The position numbers and the translations under genes are program-made. Positions 8,896 through 18,123 of a stretch of DNA of 64,000 nucleotides are shown here, one piece after another; the first letter of the stretch is position 1; every line of letters starts with the position of its first letter. The DNA is taken from positions 372,001 through 436,000 of the forward strand of contig CALSSA010000006.1 of NCBI GenBank assembly GCA_943788875.1, in the 5' to 3' direction. The DNA is from an uncultured Pseudomonadales bacterium. Lineage in GTDB: Bacteria; Pseudomonadota; Gammaproteobacteria; Pseudomonadales; Porticoccaceae. Below the pieces are notes generated by a model. The model was not told the DNA's origin. It ran no database searches and saw nothing but the letters and a program-made list of their open reading frames with translations.

Positions 8896-9546
8896 CTAAA
8901 AATCCCACTTATCCGTCGCCACCAAGTCAGCCAAATCCGCCCTGCTCTCCCAGCCCTTAACCTGCAATTCAGGTTCATCATAGAAATGTGACACATGACC
9001 GATACAGAGGTAGGCCACTATTTCGATACTTTTCGGGATATTAAGCAGACTCTTTAACTGTTGCTTATCCATAATCGAGACCCAGCCAACACCAATATTT
9101 TCCGCCCGTGCCGCCAACTGTAGATTTTGTACCGCACAGACAGTGCTGTAGATATCCATTTCCGGCTGGTGGGTTCGTCCCAGCACTACAGATCCACCGC
9201 GCTCACGATCGCAGGTAATACAGATATTAATCGGTGCATCAACAATGCCAGCCAATTTAAGCTTGCGGTAATTCTGCTGACGTTTATCCGCAAACATCTC
9301 AGCAGCCTCAGCATTAGCTTGCTGATGCAGATCCTGGACTGATTGTTTAATCTGCTGATCGCGTACCACAATAAAATTCCACGGTTGGGAAAACCCTACG
9401 GAGGGAGCGTGATGCGCTGCCAGCAAAATGCGCTGCAAAGACTCATCGGCGATCGGATCCGGCAAAAACTCACTGCGCACATCACGTCGCCCATACAGGA
9501 CCTTATAAAAATCGTCACGCTCTTGCTGGGTAATTATGGTATTCAA
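8896..9546 (-). CDS. bluB: 5,6-dimethylbenzimidazole synthase BluB
   Basis: 216 residues of the nitroreductase/BluB fold. BluB cleaves FMNH2 with O2 to make DMB, the lower ligand of B12. The characteristic BluB segments are present: RRDVRSEFLPDPI near residues 15-27, APSVGFSQPWNF near 49-60 and the ENIGVGWVSI segment near 150. It is the last gene of the cobalamin block, 26 bp after the secreted BtuF gene, so DMB synthesis is linked with CobT/CobU/CobS. Length is normal. Confidence 0.92.
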   Translation of the reverse strand: MNTIITQQERDDFYKVLYGRRDVRSEFLPDPIADESLQRILLAAHHAPSVGFSQPWNFIVVRDQQIKQSVQDLHQQANAEAAEMFADKRQQNYRKLKLAGIVDAPINICITCDRERGGSVVLGRTHQPEMDIYSTVCAVQNLQLAARAENIGVGWVSIMDKQQLKSLLNIPKSIEIVAYLCIGHVSHFYDEPELQVKGWESRADLADLVATDKWDF

Positions 9547-9571
9547 AGCTGTTCCCGTAATAGCTGTCAGT

Positions 9572-10471
9572 TTATTTTATCGGATTCGACACAGAGGACT
9601 CCCGAGCTCGGTCAAAGAACCCACAAAGCCGCTCCACACCCTGCAATATCCGCGGCGAATGACGGCTGATTAAATCGGGATTTATGGAGTGCAGGCTGTT
9701 TGATTTAACCGCACTAACATCCTCCCAAATCAGCCACTCATCCAGCCACTCCGGGCGCTCATCGGCCATGCCTGTAGCAATAATAACATCTGGATCACGG
9801 CGCACTACCGACTCGACATTGATGCGCGGCACCAGAGGCAGTGCATCGGCAAAAATATTAATGCCGCCACAGAGTTCAATACTGTCAGAGATAATATGAG
9901 TACCATTAACCGTCATCATTGGCTCATGCCACAACTCTATAAAGGCACTGACCGGTGCTTTGCCACTGTTGCTTTCCACCAGCACCTGATAGCGATCTAA
10001 AAATTCTGCCGAGGCCTTTTCAGCCAATGGCAAAGTGTCAGCCAGCATGCCTATATTTTTTATCGAACGTGCAATGTCAGGCAGTCGCTTGGGTTCATTA
10101 ACAAAGACAGTTAATTGCAAACCTCTCAAACGCTGGGCCAAATCAGGGCCATTGCCTGAGTTCCACACCAGCACAAGGTCAGGCTGCAAAGCCACCAGAG
10201 ATTCATCATTAATATTGTTGTACGAGCCGATGATTGGGATTTCCAGGGCCGCGGGCGGATAATCGCTATAGCTCACCACACCGACGAGCTTATCACCAGC
10301 ACCTGCTGCAAACGCCATTTCGGTTAGGTGAGGGGCCAAACTGACTATCCTGCTGGCCGGTTGCTCCAGCTCAACCAAATGACCCAAATCGTCATAAACT
10401 GCCATGCCAGCGCGCAACTCCAGACTGAGAAAAGCAGGAATCAGCAAGATAATCAATTTCAATCGGCTCAT
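9572..10471 (-). CDS. btuF: Periplasmic cobalamin-binding protein BtuF
   Basis: 299 residues with a cleavable signal peptide (LIILLIPAFLSLELRAGMA) followed by a class III periplasmic binding fold. The conserved opening RIVSLAPHLTEMAFAAGAGDKLVGVVSYSD is split across residues 41-70, with two lobes joined by a long helix around 150-175. It delivers corrinoids to BtuCD. It overlaps cobD by 4 bp (ATG at 10471 against the cobD stop), consistent with one operon. This is the exported one of two BtuF-like proteins in the block. Confidence 0.88.
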   Translation of the reverse strand: MSRLKLIILLIPAFLSLELRAGMAVYDDLGHLVELEQPASRIVSLAPHLTEMAFAAGAGDKLVGVVSYSDYPPAALEIPIIGSYNNINDESLVALQPDLVLVWNSGNGPDLAQRLRGLQLTVFVNEPKRLPDIARSIKNIGMLADTLPLAEKASAEFLDRYQVLVESNSGKAPVSAFIELWHEPMMTVNGTHIISDSIELCGGINIFADALPLVPRINVESVVRRDPDVIIATGMADERPEWLDEWLIWEDVSAVKSNSLHSINPDLISRHSPRILQGVERLCGFFDRARESSVSNPIK

Positions 10472-11574
10472 AGGGGCCTCCAGTTACTGCTCTCAATTCT
10501 TTGTAAAACAACCTGTTGTTGGTTAGGGGCGGGCAGTCCAAAACGTATTGCCGCGCCATCCTTAGCGTCATGACTACCCATTAAACCTTGCCGAGCACTG
10601 CATAATAACCTGACTAACAGCCCACAATGACCCATCTGTTGATAGAGAGTCTCGCACAGCTGTTGCTCGCCAAAAGCCGTGATAAAACAATTTGAACGCT
10701 GCCAATTAAATGCCGGAAACAATGTTTTAAGCTGTTGCTGCCAAGCTCTAGAGCTGCGTTCCAGCCGCTGACGTTGCTGCTGCTGCCAGTCCCGATCGGC
10801 CAGTGCCTGCTGGCCTACCCAGCGGGCAATATGATTGACCGCCCAGGGCGAGAGTAAAGGTTCAAGTTGCTGAATAAATGCTTCGCTGGCAATCACAAAA
10901 CCCAACCGGATACCCGCAAGGCCAAAAAACTTACCCACCGAACGCAGAATAACTAGCTGCGACGGGCAAGGTTGCCCAGCCAGAAGACTACACAGCGACT
11001 GCTCATATACGCTATCCATAAAAGCTTCATCAACCACAAGCTTGCCGTTACTAGCCCCCAGAATAGCCAAGAGATGCTGTAGTTCCAGCAAGCTAAATAA
11101 CTCGGTAGTTGGATTATTTGGATTAATGACCACTGCATTATTAACGCTATGACTCTCTATTAGCTGAGCCAACTCCTGATAGCTACGGTACCAATACAGC
11201 TGATGTCCAGCTGCCTGCCAGCGATAACTATGCTCCGCATAACCCCAGACAGGTACGGCCACAGGACCAGCAGGCAATAGCTGAGGAATCTGTTCGATGG
11301 CAAATTGAGATCCTGATATAGGTAGGATTTCACTGGGACTACAGCTGTAATAATCAGCCGCCTCGGCAATCAGGCCGTCCTCGGCATCCGGCAGAGAGCG
11401 CCACACATCAGTCGGCGGTGTTGGCACCGGCCAGGCCTCTGGGGCAATACCAGTGGATAGATCAATCCAATGCTCCGGGGCTATAGAAAATTCTTTGCTG
11501 GCGCGCTGCAGAGCTCCGCCATGGTGCGGCGCTGGGGACGAATAACGATTAGACTCCGAGCCGGGTAATATCAT
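10468..11574 (-). CDS. cobD: Threonine-phosphate decarboxylase (PLP, class I/II aminotransferase fold)
   Basis: 368 residues. The N-terminal HHGGALQRASKEFSIAPEHW region near 17-36 with DLSTGIAP is typical of CobD (called CobC in Pseudomonas nomenclature). The PLP lysine lies in SVGKFFGLAGIRLGF near residue 219. It makes (R)-1-amino-2-propanol phosphate for attachment to cobyric acid by CbiB, the next gene upstream, which it overlaps by 4 bp. Length and motifs are complete. Confidence 0.9.
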   Translation of the reverse strand: MILPGSESNRYSSPAPHHGGALQRASKEFSIAPEHWIDLSTGIAPEAWPVPTPPTDVWRSLPDAEDGLIAEAADYYSCSPSEILPISGSQFAIEQIPQLLPAGPVAVPVWGYAEHSYRWQAAGHQLYWYRSYQELAQLIESHSVNNAVVINPNNPTTELFSLLELQHLLAILGASNGKLVVDEAFMDSVYEQSLCSLLAGQPCPSQLVILRSVGKFFGLAGIRLGFVIASEAFIQQLEPLLSPWAVNHIARWVGQQALADRDWQQQQRQRLERSSRAWQQQLKTLFPAFNWQRSNCFITAFGEQQLCETLYQQMGHCGLLVRLLCSARQGLMGSHDAKDGAAIRFGLPAPNQQQVVLQRIESSNWRPL

Positions 11575-12533
11575 TGCTCTGCCACTGAATTAAACGAGGC
11601 CAGAAGCCCAATCATCACTGCCACAGATATCCACAGCACTGCACTGCGCTGCACCAGAGTTATAGCGCGTTCAATATCTATTGCCTCGGCCGCCGGGCCC
11701 CGCCCAAACTTCGGGCGCTGATGCTCCTCGCCATGATAGGTGGCAGCCCCGCCCATACTCACCCCCAGAGCACCTGCTCCAGCAGCCATCACATAACCGG
11801 CATTGGGACTCTCGGTTAAGCCACCCTGCTGGCGGGCACATTGTATGCTGCTGGAGAATTTACCCATCAGCCCATAACTCAATACTGTCAGGCGCGCTGG
11901 CAGCCAATTTAAAACATCATCGATTCGCGCTGCCGACCAACCAAACTCATGATAGCGATCGGTCTTATAGCCCCACATGGCATCCAGAGTGTTGGCCATG
12001 CGATACAGTATGGCGCCAGGGGCGCCAAGCACCAAGAACCACAATAGTGCTGCAAAAACCGCATCAGTGCCATTTTCCAGCACCGACTCACAGGTCGCAG
12101 AAGCAACCTGTTGCTCGGTCAAACTATCAGTGTCACGACTCACCATCATCGCTAACTGCTGTCTGGCATCGGCTAAATCACCGGCCAGTAATGGCTGAGC
12201 AACATTGCGACCATGCACAGCCAGACTGTTTAAACCCACTACAAAATAAACAACCCAACAATTAACCACAAGTAACAGCCATCCTGAGAGCTCTGCGACA
12301 AACCATGCAACCCCAATAACTGGGGCCAGCACCAGTACTACCCAGCAAATTAATCCGCGTAATTTGCCCTGGGTTTCAGGGTTGGCATTAAATTGCTGTT
12401 CCAGTGCCGAAGCGGCATTGCCAAAACCCACTAGCGGATGCCAGCGTCTCGGCTCGCCAGCAATATGATCAACCAGTAATCCCAGCAATAGGGCCACAGC
12501 ACTCACAGGCCATAGCCAGAGTAAATAGCCCAA
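11571..12533 (-). CDS. cbiB: Adenosylcobinamide-phosphate synthase CbiB/CobD
   Basis: 320-residue inner-membrane protein with about five hydrophobic segments. The conserved GEPRRWHPLVGFG segment near 27-39, RDTDSLTEQQVASATCESVLENGTDAV split around 135-160 and YKTDRYHEFGWSAARIDD near 195-212 identify CbiB. It joins aminopropanol phosphate to adenosylcobyric acid. It overlaps cobD by 4 bp and cobS by 31 bp, indicating tight coupling. Intact. Confidence 0.92.
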   Translation of the reverse strand: MGYLLWLWPVSAVALLLGLLVDHIAGEPRRWHPLVGFGNAASALEQQFNANPETQGKLRGLICWVVLVLAPVIGVAWFVAELSGWLLLVVNCWVVYFVVGLNSLAVHGRNVAQPLLAGDLADARQQLAMMVSRDTDSLTEQQVASATCESVLENGTDAVFAALLWFLVLGAPGAILYRMANTLDAMWGYKTDRYHEFGWSAARIDDVLNWLPARLTVLSYGLMGKFSSSIQCARQQGGLTESPNAGYVMAAGAGALGVSMGGAATYHGEEHQRPKFGRGPAAEAIDIERAITLVQRSAVLWISVAVMIGLLASFNSVAEQ

Positions 12534-13297
12534 CTCAGCAACAGGCCCAACTCAACAAACTCCACTAGAGCACCGGCACAGTCGCCATTAAAACCGCCCA
12601 GCTTTTGGTAGCAGGCACGCTTCCACCACAGATAAACAAGTATCGCCACAGCAGCAAACAGCATCAGAAGCTGCGGTTGTGCAGCCAGAGCAACCACCGT
12701 GGTGACTGCGACAAATAACAGACTGAGCAGTATGCGCCGAGAGGAGAGCCCCGCCACCAGCGATGAACCCAGACCGCTGGCGCTGACATAGTCGAGGCGC
12801 CAGAAGATATAGGGCATAGCGCCGCGAGCCAGCACCGGAATCAACCAGATAGTCGACCATTGCTGGCTGCTCAGTAGCAGGTCGAGCGCCGCCCATTTAA
12901 CTAGCAGTAACAGCACTAGTACCACTACAGCTATGGGTCCGGAGCGCGGATCTTTAAGAATTTGAAAGGTTTTCTCGCGGTCACCAAAACCACCAACCCA
13001 GGCATCGGCGCAGTCAGCGACGCCATCCAGATGCAGAGCACCGGTCAGTAACACCCAGACCGCCAACAGTATTGCAGCAACTAAAGCAGATGATAGATGA
13101 CCTGCGGATAATGGCTCAGCCAGCATCAAACCAAAGAGCCACAGCAAACCACCCAACACCATAGCAACCACAGGGTACCAAGCCAGTGAATTAGCATAGT
13201 CTCTGTTATCAAACAATGTGCGCGTCGCTACCGGCAGGCGAGTTAAGAACTGCATAGCGCAGGCCAGAGCGCGCCACTCGCGGCGAATAAAATTCAC
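12503..13297 (-). CDS. cobS: Cobalamin-5'-phosphate synthase CobS
   Basis: 264-residue polytopic membrane protein. The QFLTRLPV start near residue 18, and the GALHLDGVADCADAWVGG and DPRSGPIAV segments around 85-120 with the acidic residues used for Mg2+, are diagnostic for CobS. It joins alpha-ribazole phosphate to AdoGDP-cobinamide in the membrane. The ATG overlaps the phosphatase gene stop by 4 bp, and its 3' end overlaps cbiB by 31 bp. Confidence 0.92.
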   Translation of the reverse strand: MNFIRREWRALACAMQFLTRLPVATRTLFDNRDYANSLAWYPVVAMVLGGLLWLFGLMLAEPLSAGHLSSALVAAILLAVWVLLTGALHLDGVADCADAWVGGFGDREKTFQILKDPRSGPIAVVVLVLLLLVKWAALDLLLSSQQWSTIWLIPVLARGAMPYIFWRLDYVSASGLGSSLVAGLSSRRILLSLLFVAVTTVVALAAQPQLLMLFAAVAILVYLWWKRACYQKLGGFNGDCAGALVEFVELGLLLSWAIYSGYGL

Positions 13298-13932
13298 TGA
13301 TTAGCGCTCCCGGTGTTATGTGACACGAGTATGGGGAAATCCGCATAGTCGCTGTGATGGAAAACCTTAATCCGACTCAGGCAGGCAAAGGGCACTTCAA
13401 ACTGATTCATTGCAGTAGCTGGCATGCCGAGAATTAAGGCCAGCAAAATACGTAATGTGCCACCGTGCTGAACCACCAGTACATGCTGATTGCGATGTTC
13501 GATTAACAGATCATCCCATGCTGTACGCAGACGCTCGGCAACCTCAGCAAAAGGCTCGCCATTATGGGGCGTCGACTGGTAAGGATCTTTGAAATAGTTG
13601 GCCACCAGATCCGGAGACTGCTGCCAGACATCGGCCCTAAGCCGCCCCTCCCAATCGCCAAAGTGAATCTCACGCCAGGCATTGTTTGCCATTAATGGAA
13701 TCGACAGATGTTCAGACTGCTCAATAGCAAAGCGCCGGCAGCGCTGCAGCGGTGAAGTGATAATAGAGTCCCAGCACGCCATATCTTGCACCGAATCGCG
13801 CATTTGCTGCCAGCCTTTATCCGTTAGCGCCACATCGCTGCCGCTGCCGCGGAAAATCTCGCCCCCCTCACATTCGCCATGACGCAAAAAGTCGATACAG
13901 GTATATTCCGCTGTGGAGAGATTGTTAGTCAT
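13294..13932 (-). CDS. cobC: Alpha-ribazole phosphatase-like histidine phosphatase CobC
   Basis: 212 residues, histidine phosphatase superfamily. The phosphoacceptor motif is DFLRHGECEGG near residues 13-23, and the second catalytic His lies in VVQHGGTLRILLA near 150-162. Position between cobS and cobT supports dephosphorylation of alpha-ribazole-5'-phosphate or AdoCbl-5'-phosphate. The family is broad, so the specific role rests on gene context. It overlaps cobS by 4 bp. Confidence 0.82.
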   Translation of the reverse strand: MTNNLSTAEYTCIDFLRHGECEGGEIFRGSGSDVALTDKGWQQMRDSVQDMACWDSIITSPLQRCRRFAIEQSEHLSIPLMANNAWREIHFGDWEGRLRADVWQQSPDLVANYFKDPYQSTPHNGEPFAEVAERLRTAWDDLLIEHRNQHVLVVQHGGTLRILLALILGMPATAMNQFEVPFACLSRIKVFHHSDYADFPILVSHNTGSANQ

Positions 13933-13939
13933 AGGCTAC

Positions 13940-15001
13940 TCAACTTTCGCTGACGCCGGCTTCGGCAAATGTGGCCATCTGTGTATGCAGCAGTAGAGAT
14001 GACCGAATCAGTGACAGTGCAATGCCGGCGCCACTGCCCTCACCCAGGCGCATGTCTAAATTAAGCAGTGGCTTTACCTGCATGGTATTTAAAACCAAGC
14101 CATGGGCCGCTTCCGCAGAACAGTGGGAAAACAATAACCAGTCGGCCAGGCTAGGGGATATCTTGCAGGCCAATAGTGCTGCCGCTGTGCTGATATAACC
14201 ATCGACCAAGCTGGGTACGCCGCGCTGGGCATGACCTATATAGGCGCCTACCAGAGCCGCAATTTCAAACCCACCCAAACAGCGAAGGATCTCCTCCGGG
14301 TCAGTATCGGCTTTGCAATGTAGGTCTAGACCCTGCTGCACAGCCAGACGTTTGCGCTGTAGGCCAGCATCATCAACACCGGTACCGCGACCAACAATAT
14401 CGTCCGCCTCTGTGCCTAACAGCGCGCAAAAAATAGCCGCTGCCGAGGTGGTGTTGCCTATTCCCATCTCACCACCAACAAAACAATCCATAGGTTGATC
14501 GACACAGCTATCTCGCCCCACTGCCAAGGCAATATCCATCTGCTGTTGCGTCATCGCTGCCATGTGACAAAAGTTTTCGGTGCCCGCGGCAATTTGGACA
14601 TTAACCAGACCGGGAATCTCGCCCATGGGTTCAGCAGTGCCAAGATTGATCACAGCAAAATCAGCGCCCTGCTGCTGAGCCAGCACCGTGATCGCTGCAC
14701 TTCCAGCAACAAAATTGTGCACCATCTGTGCTGTTACCGCCTGTGGGAATGCGGACACGCCTTCGGCAACCACCCCATGATCAGCTGCAAACACCCGTAT
14801 AACCGGATGTTTGAGTTGCGGCACAGGGGTTTTCTGAAAGCCAGCAAAGTCGATCGCCAGCTGCTCCAGACGACCCAGAGACCCCGGCGGCTTAGTCAAC
14901 TGCTGCTGGCGCGCAAGGGCCAACTCGCGGCTCTGCTTACAGGGTGTCGCTACGGGATTTCGCAGCCAGCTACCGGCAATCGTGTCAGTGCTAGAATTCA
15001 T
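13940..15001 (-). CDS. cobT: Nicotinate-nucleotide-dimethylbenzimidazole phosphoribosyltransferase CobT
   Basis: 353 residues, full length. Diagnostic segments are TKPPGSLGRLEQLA near 36-49, VFAADHGVVAEGVSAFP near 70-86, GGEMGIGNTTSAAA near 172-185, GRGTGVDD near 200 and the C-terminal LRLGEGSGAG segment with the catalytic glutamate (MRLGEGSGAGIAL near 318). It makes alpha-ribazole phosphate from DMB supplied by BluB. It overlaps cobU by 4 bp. Confidence 0.95.
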   Translation of the reverse strand: MNSSTDTIAGSWLRNPVATPCKQSRELALARQQQLTKPPGSLGRLEQLAIDFAGFQKTPVPQLKHPVIRVFAADHGVVAEGVSAFPQAVTAQMVHNFVAGSAAITVLAQQQGADFAVINLGTAEPMGEIPGLVNVQIAAGTENFCHMAAMTQQQMDIALAVGRDSCVDQPMDCFVGGEMGIGNTTSAAAIFCALLGTEADDIVGRGTGVDDAGLQRKRLAVQQGLDLHCKADTDPEEILRCLGGFEIAALVGAYIGHAQRGVPSLVDGYISTAAALLACKISPSLADWLLFSHCSAEAAHGLVLNTMQVKPLLNLDMRLGEGSGAGIALSLIRSSLLLHTQMATFAEAGVSES

Positions 15002-15552
15002 TTGGCTGGCCCTTCTGTTGACCCCTGCAACTCATCAGTGGCATTTTTTAGTTCTTGTGGCAGCCCAGCTACCACCATAGTCACGCGATCACAGACAGCA
15101 GCCAAACGCTGGTGTACAAACCCCGCCTCATCGACAAACTGTCGGGTTAATTCACCCATAGGCACAATGCCCTGACCCACCTCATTACTGACAAAAATAA
15201 CCGCGCCGGGCAGCTCCTCTATAACATCCAAAAGTGCCTGTTGTTGTTCTGTCCAACAGTTGTGATGTAAGCAGTTACTTAGCCACAATGTCAGACAATC
15301 CACGAGAATACAGTTATCAATACGGGAATACTGACGCAGGGCTTGAGCCAGCTCTAAGGGCTCCTCAAGCAGCCGCCACTGACCATCGCGATCCGCCTGA
15401 TGCTTTTTGATACGTGCGGCCATCTCGCCATCACCGGCAGTTGCGGTAGCTAGATAGATTTTGTCGAGGCCCGAATCTGCAACACGCTGTTCTGCCGTGC
15501 GGCTTTTGCCAGAGCGCGCTCCACCCAGAATCAGTTGCAGTTTATTGGCCAT
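14998..15552 (-). CDS. cobU: Adenosylcobinamide kinase / guanylyltransferase CobU
   Basis: 184 residues with P-loop GGARSGKSRTAEQ at about 10-22, the ATATAGDGEMAARIKKHQADR segment split around 36-56 containing the guanylylated-histidine region, and CLTLWLSN near 86. It phosphorylates and then guanylylates adenosylcobinamide. CobU is followed by CobT with a 4-bp overlap and lies 29 bp after the ABC ATPase gene. Confidence 0.93.
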   Translation of the reverse strand: MANKLQLILGGARSGKSRTAEQRVADSGLDKIYLATATAGDGEMAARIKKHQADRDGQWRLLEEPLELAQALRQYSRIDNCILVDCLTLWLSNCLHHNCWTEQQQALLDVIEELPGAVIFVSNEVGQGIVPMGELTRQFVDEAGFVHQRLAAVCDRVTMVVAGLPQELKNATDELQGSTEGPAK

Positions 15553-15581
15553 ATTTGTTTACCCTATTGTTAGATCGCGTT

Positions 15582-16361
15582 TTAAACCACAACCATCGGT
15601 GTGCCTTGCACCGGGTGCGCTATAACTTCAGCATCCACCGAAAATACTTTTTTGATCATCTCAGGAGTCAATAACTCAGTCACTGTGCCCACAGCAGTGC
15701 ATTCACCGCAGTTCATAAATACCATTTGATCGGCGCACTTGGCGGCCAGATTTAAATCGTGCATGACCATCACTATTGTCACGCCCTGCGCCGCAATCTG
15801 TTGCACTATATCGATTAGCATCAATTGGTGAGCCATATCAAACGCAGCCGAGGGTTCGTCGAGTAACAGTATGCCATCAGTCTCGGCAACAGCTTCACAA
15901 TGCTCCCATATCTGCGCCAGCACACGGGCCAGTTGCACGCGCTGTTTTTCACCGCCTGACAGCTGCACAAAGGAGCGCTGGGCCAGATAGCTTGCATCTA
16001 CCTTAGCCAGAGCCGCATCGATAATGTCTCCATCGCGCCGCAGGCCAGTGGCGTACGGCGTTCTACCCAGCGCTACGACTTCATGGGCAGTAAACGCAAA
16101 TGTCAATGTCGAACTCTGGGGCAAGACCGCCATAAACTGAGCAATATCCGACTGTTTCCAGTTTTCTCGTGGCTGACCATTAATCTCTACAACACCCTGA
16201 GACGCCTTGTGATCACCAGAGATCACTTTTAGCAGGCTGGTTTTGCCTGCACCATTGGGACCCATAAGCGCTGTCACCGAGCCCCGCGGGCAGTCGATAG
16301 TAATATTATTTAGCAGCGGCACCGCCGATATAGTCAGTCCGACTGAATCAATCTTTAACAT
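15582..16361 (-). CDS. btuD: Corrinoid ABC transporter ATP-binding protein BtuD
   Basis: 259-residue ABC ATPase with Walker A GPNGAGKTS near 34-42, Q-loop VLPQSS near 80, signature LSGGEKQR near 135 and Walker B ILLLDEPSAAFD near 163. Sequence style is that of the BtuD/FhuC/HmuV group; the cobalamin assignment comes from its pairing with the BtuC-like permease and the surrounding B12 genes. The ATG abuts the btuC stop with a 1-bp overlap. Confidence 0.88.
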   Translation of the reverse strand: MLKIDSVGLTISAVPLLNNITIDCPRGSVTALMGPNGAGKTSLLKVISGDHKASQGVVEINGQPRENWKQSDIAQFMAVLPQSSTLTFAFTAHEVVALGRTPYATGLRRDGDIIDAALAKVDASYLAQRSFVQLSGGEKQRVQLARVLAQIWEHCEAVAETDGILLLDEPSAAFDMAHQLMLIDIVQQIAAQGVTIVMVMHDLNLAAKCADQMVFMNCGECTAVGTVTELLTPEMIKKVFSVDAEVIAHPVQGTPMVVV

Positions 16362-17398
16362 CAGGATCGCCCCCGCTGTACGACCAACAACCAGAGGAAA
16401 AATGGTGCGCCCAATAATGCTGTCACCACCCCTACCGGTAGCTCAGCAGGGGCTATCACTACCCGTGACAAAGCATCTGCGGCAACCAGTAAAATAGAGC
16501 CAGCCAGCGCCGACAGAGGTAATAAGTTGCGATGATCCGGGCCTACTAAAAGACGAATAAGATGAGGGACCATTAGGCCCACAAAGGCAATCACACCAGC
16601 CACAGCCACAGAGATAGCCACGCCTAGAGCCGAGTAGATTATCAAGCGCCGTTTGAGCCACTCAACATTGACACCCAAGTGACGGGCTTCAGACTCACCC
16701 AGCAACATAGCATTTAACGCACCAGTGTCGCGGGGAATCAGCACAGCCAACAATCCTGCTGTCAAAGCACAGAGCCCAACAGACTCCCAAGAGGCGCCCT
16801 GAAGGTTGCCCATTTGCCAGAGACTAATACGTCGCAACATATCATTGTCAGCCATATAACTTAGGGTGTTAGTGGCAGCACCAGCCAGCGCACTAATCGC
16901 AATACCCGCCAATAACATGGTGGCAACTGAGGTACCCTGAGGGCCAGTCGCCAGACGAAAGATTATTACCGAGGCAATAATTGCCCCAATAAAGGCGCCC
17001 AGAGAGATAGCCGCCAATCCCAGCAGCATGCCATTAGCCGCAAACAAGGCGCCAAATACAATCACAGTGCTGGCTCCCACAGAGGCACCAGCAGAGACAC
17101 CGATTAACGCGGGATCTGCCAGTGGATTGCGAAATAAGCCTTGGAGCAATGCACCACAGGTTGCCAGTAACGCGCCAACAATCAATGACAATACAACCCG
17201 TGGCAGTCGAATAATTTCAATAATTAATTTTTCCTGACTGTTTGCTCCTTCGCCACCCAATGTTATCGACAGAATATCAGCCAGGGAAATAGATACAGGT
17301 CCAGTCATCAACCCTAAGACTGACACCACAGGTAATGCTAGCAATAAAAGTACAGCGCACAGTTTCGGCGTTAGCAACCTGCTGGTTAAAATTGTCAT
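16361..17398 (-). CDS. btuC: Corrinoid ABC transporter permease BtuC
   Basis: 345-residue FecCD/BtuC-type permease with about ten hydrophobic helices; VGALLATCGALLQGLFRNPLADPALIGVSAGAS (split around 57-90) is the family hallmark, and GVIAFVGLMVPHLIRL near 260 is the conserved coupling-helix region. I start it at the ATG at 17398, which overlaps the cbiZ stop as ATGA; an in-frame upstream start at 17407 would add three residues. With BtuD and BtuF it imports corrinoids across the inner membrane. Confidence 0.88.
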   Translation of the reverse strand: MTILTSRLLTPKLCAVLLLLALPVVSVLGLMTGPVSISLADILSITLGGEGANSQEKLIIEIIRLPRVVLSLIVGALLATCGALLQGLFRNPLADPALIGVSAGASVGASTVIVFGALFAANGMLLGLAAISLGAFIGAIIASVIIFRLATGPQGTSVATMLLAGIAISALAGAATNTLSYMADNDMLRRISLWQMGNLQGASWESVGLCALTAGLLAVLIPRDTGALNAMLLGESEARHLGVNVEWLKRRLIIYSALGVAISVAVAGVIAFVGLMVPHLIRLLVGPDHRNLLPLSALAGSILLVAADALSRVVIAPAELPVGVVTALLGAPFFLWLLVVQRGRS

Positions 17399-18123
17399 GC
17401 TGCACACTCGACAGACTTTAATGAGTCGGCGATAGATGCCATGGTCAAGCGCGCCACTTGCTGGGCAAATACAGTATGTTTTCCGGCAAAGCGAATGGCG
17501 GTTGCACTCTGACCGCTGACTACCAGACTGGCATCAGTACCGGTACCCGTGGCTATGCCATCGGAAACGGTGCTCTTGATACCCAGCTGCTGAAATACTG
17601 CCGCCTTGGCTTCAGTGGCTATCATATGGGTTTCTACCATAGCTGCATCTGAGAGCGTTGCACTGGTAATAATAGCGGTGTTAATGGTACCCACTTCCCT
17701 GACCACCTCTTGCTGCAAACCATAGTCGGCGCTATCTCCGGCACGCAACGCGTTGGCAATGCCGGTGGTAGACAGAACAGCAATAGTTTCGCCTTCAATC
17801 TCTGTGCTGTGAACCCGCAATGAGTTCATCGATGCCGCTGTCATCATGCCCACAGTATCACCCTGCCAGCCTTTGTTACGGGCATAGTTTTGCAATGTCA
17901 CCATCGGCTCTTCAACCTCTAGTGGACAGTTCAATGGCACCTTGTAATTGAGCCAGTGGCTGGCCCAACACAGGCCACCATTAAACACCGCAGAGCTGAG
18001 AGCGCGACGGGGATGAGAAAATTCCACATGCACATAGTCAGAGGTTTTGTTGAGAACAACGCCATCAAATAACATACGCGAGATAATATCATCGCGGTAG
18101 TTACTCTGAGCGCTGGCATTCAT
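17395..18123 (-). CDS. cbiZ: Adenosylcobinamide amidohydrolase CbiZ
   Basis: 242 residues. CbiZ family markers include the FSHPRRALSSAVFNGGL segment near 33-49, TGIANALRAGD near 121-131, INTAIITSATLSDAAMVE near 148-165 and GTGTDASLVVSG near 193-204. CbiZ cleaves the aminopropanol side chain from adenosyl-(pseudo)cobinamide to give adenosylcobyric acid, letting the cell rebuild incomplete or wrong-ligand corrinoids through CbiB. One-base overlap with the btuF-like gene and 4-bp overlap with btuC. Confidence 0.88.
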   Translation of the reverse strand: MNASAQSNYRDDIISRMLFDGVVLNKTSDYVHVEFSHPRRALSSAVFNGGLCWASHWLNYKVPLNCPLEVEEPMVTLQNYARNKGWQGDTVGMMTAASMNSLRVHSTEIEGETIAVLSTTGIANALRAGDSADYGLQQEVVREVGTINTAIITSATLSDAAMVETHMIATEAKAAVFQQLGIKSTVSDGIATGTGTDASLVVSGQSATAIRFAGKHTVFAQQVARLTMASIADSLKSVECAA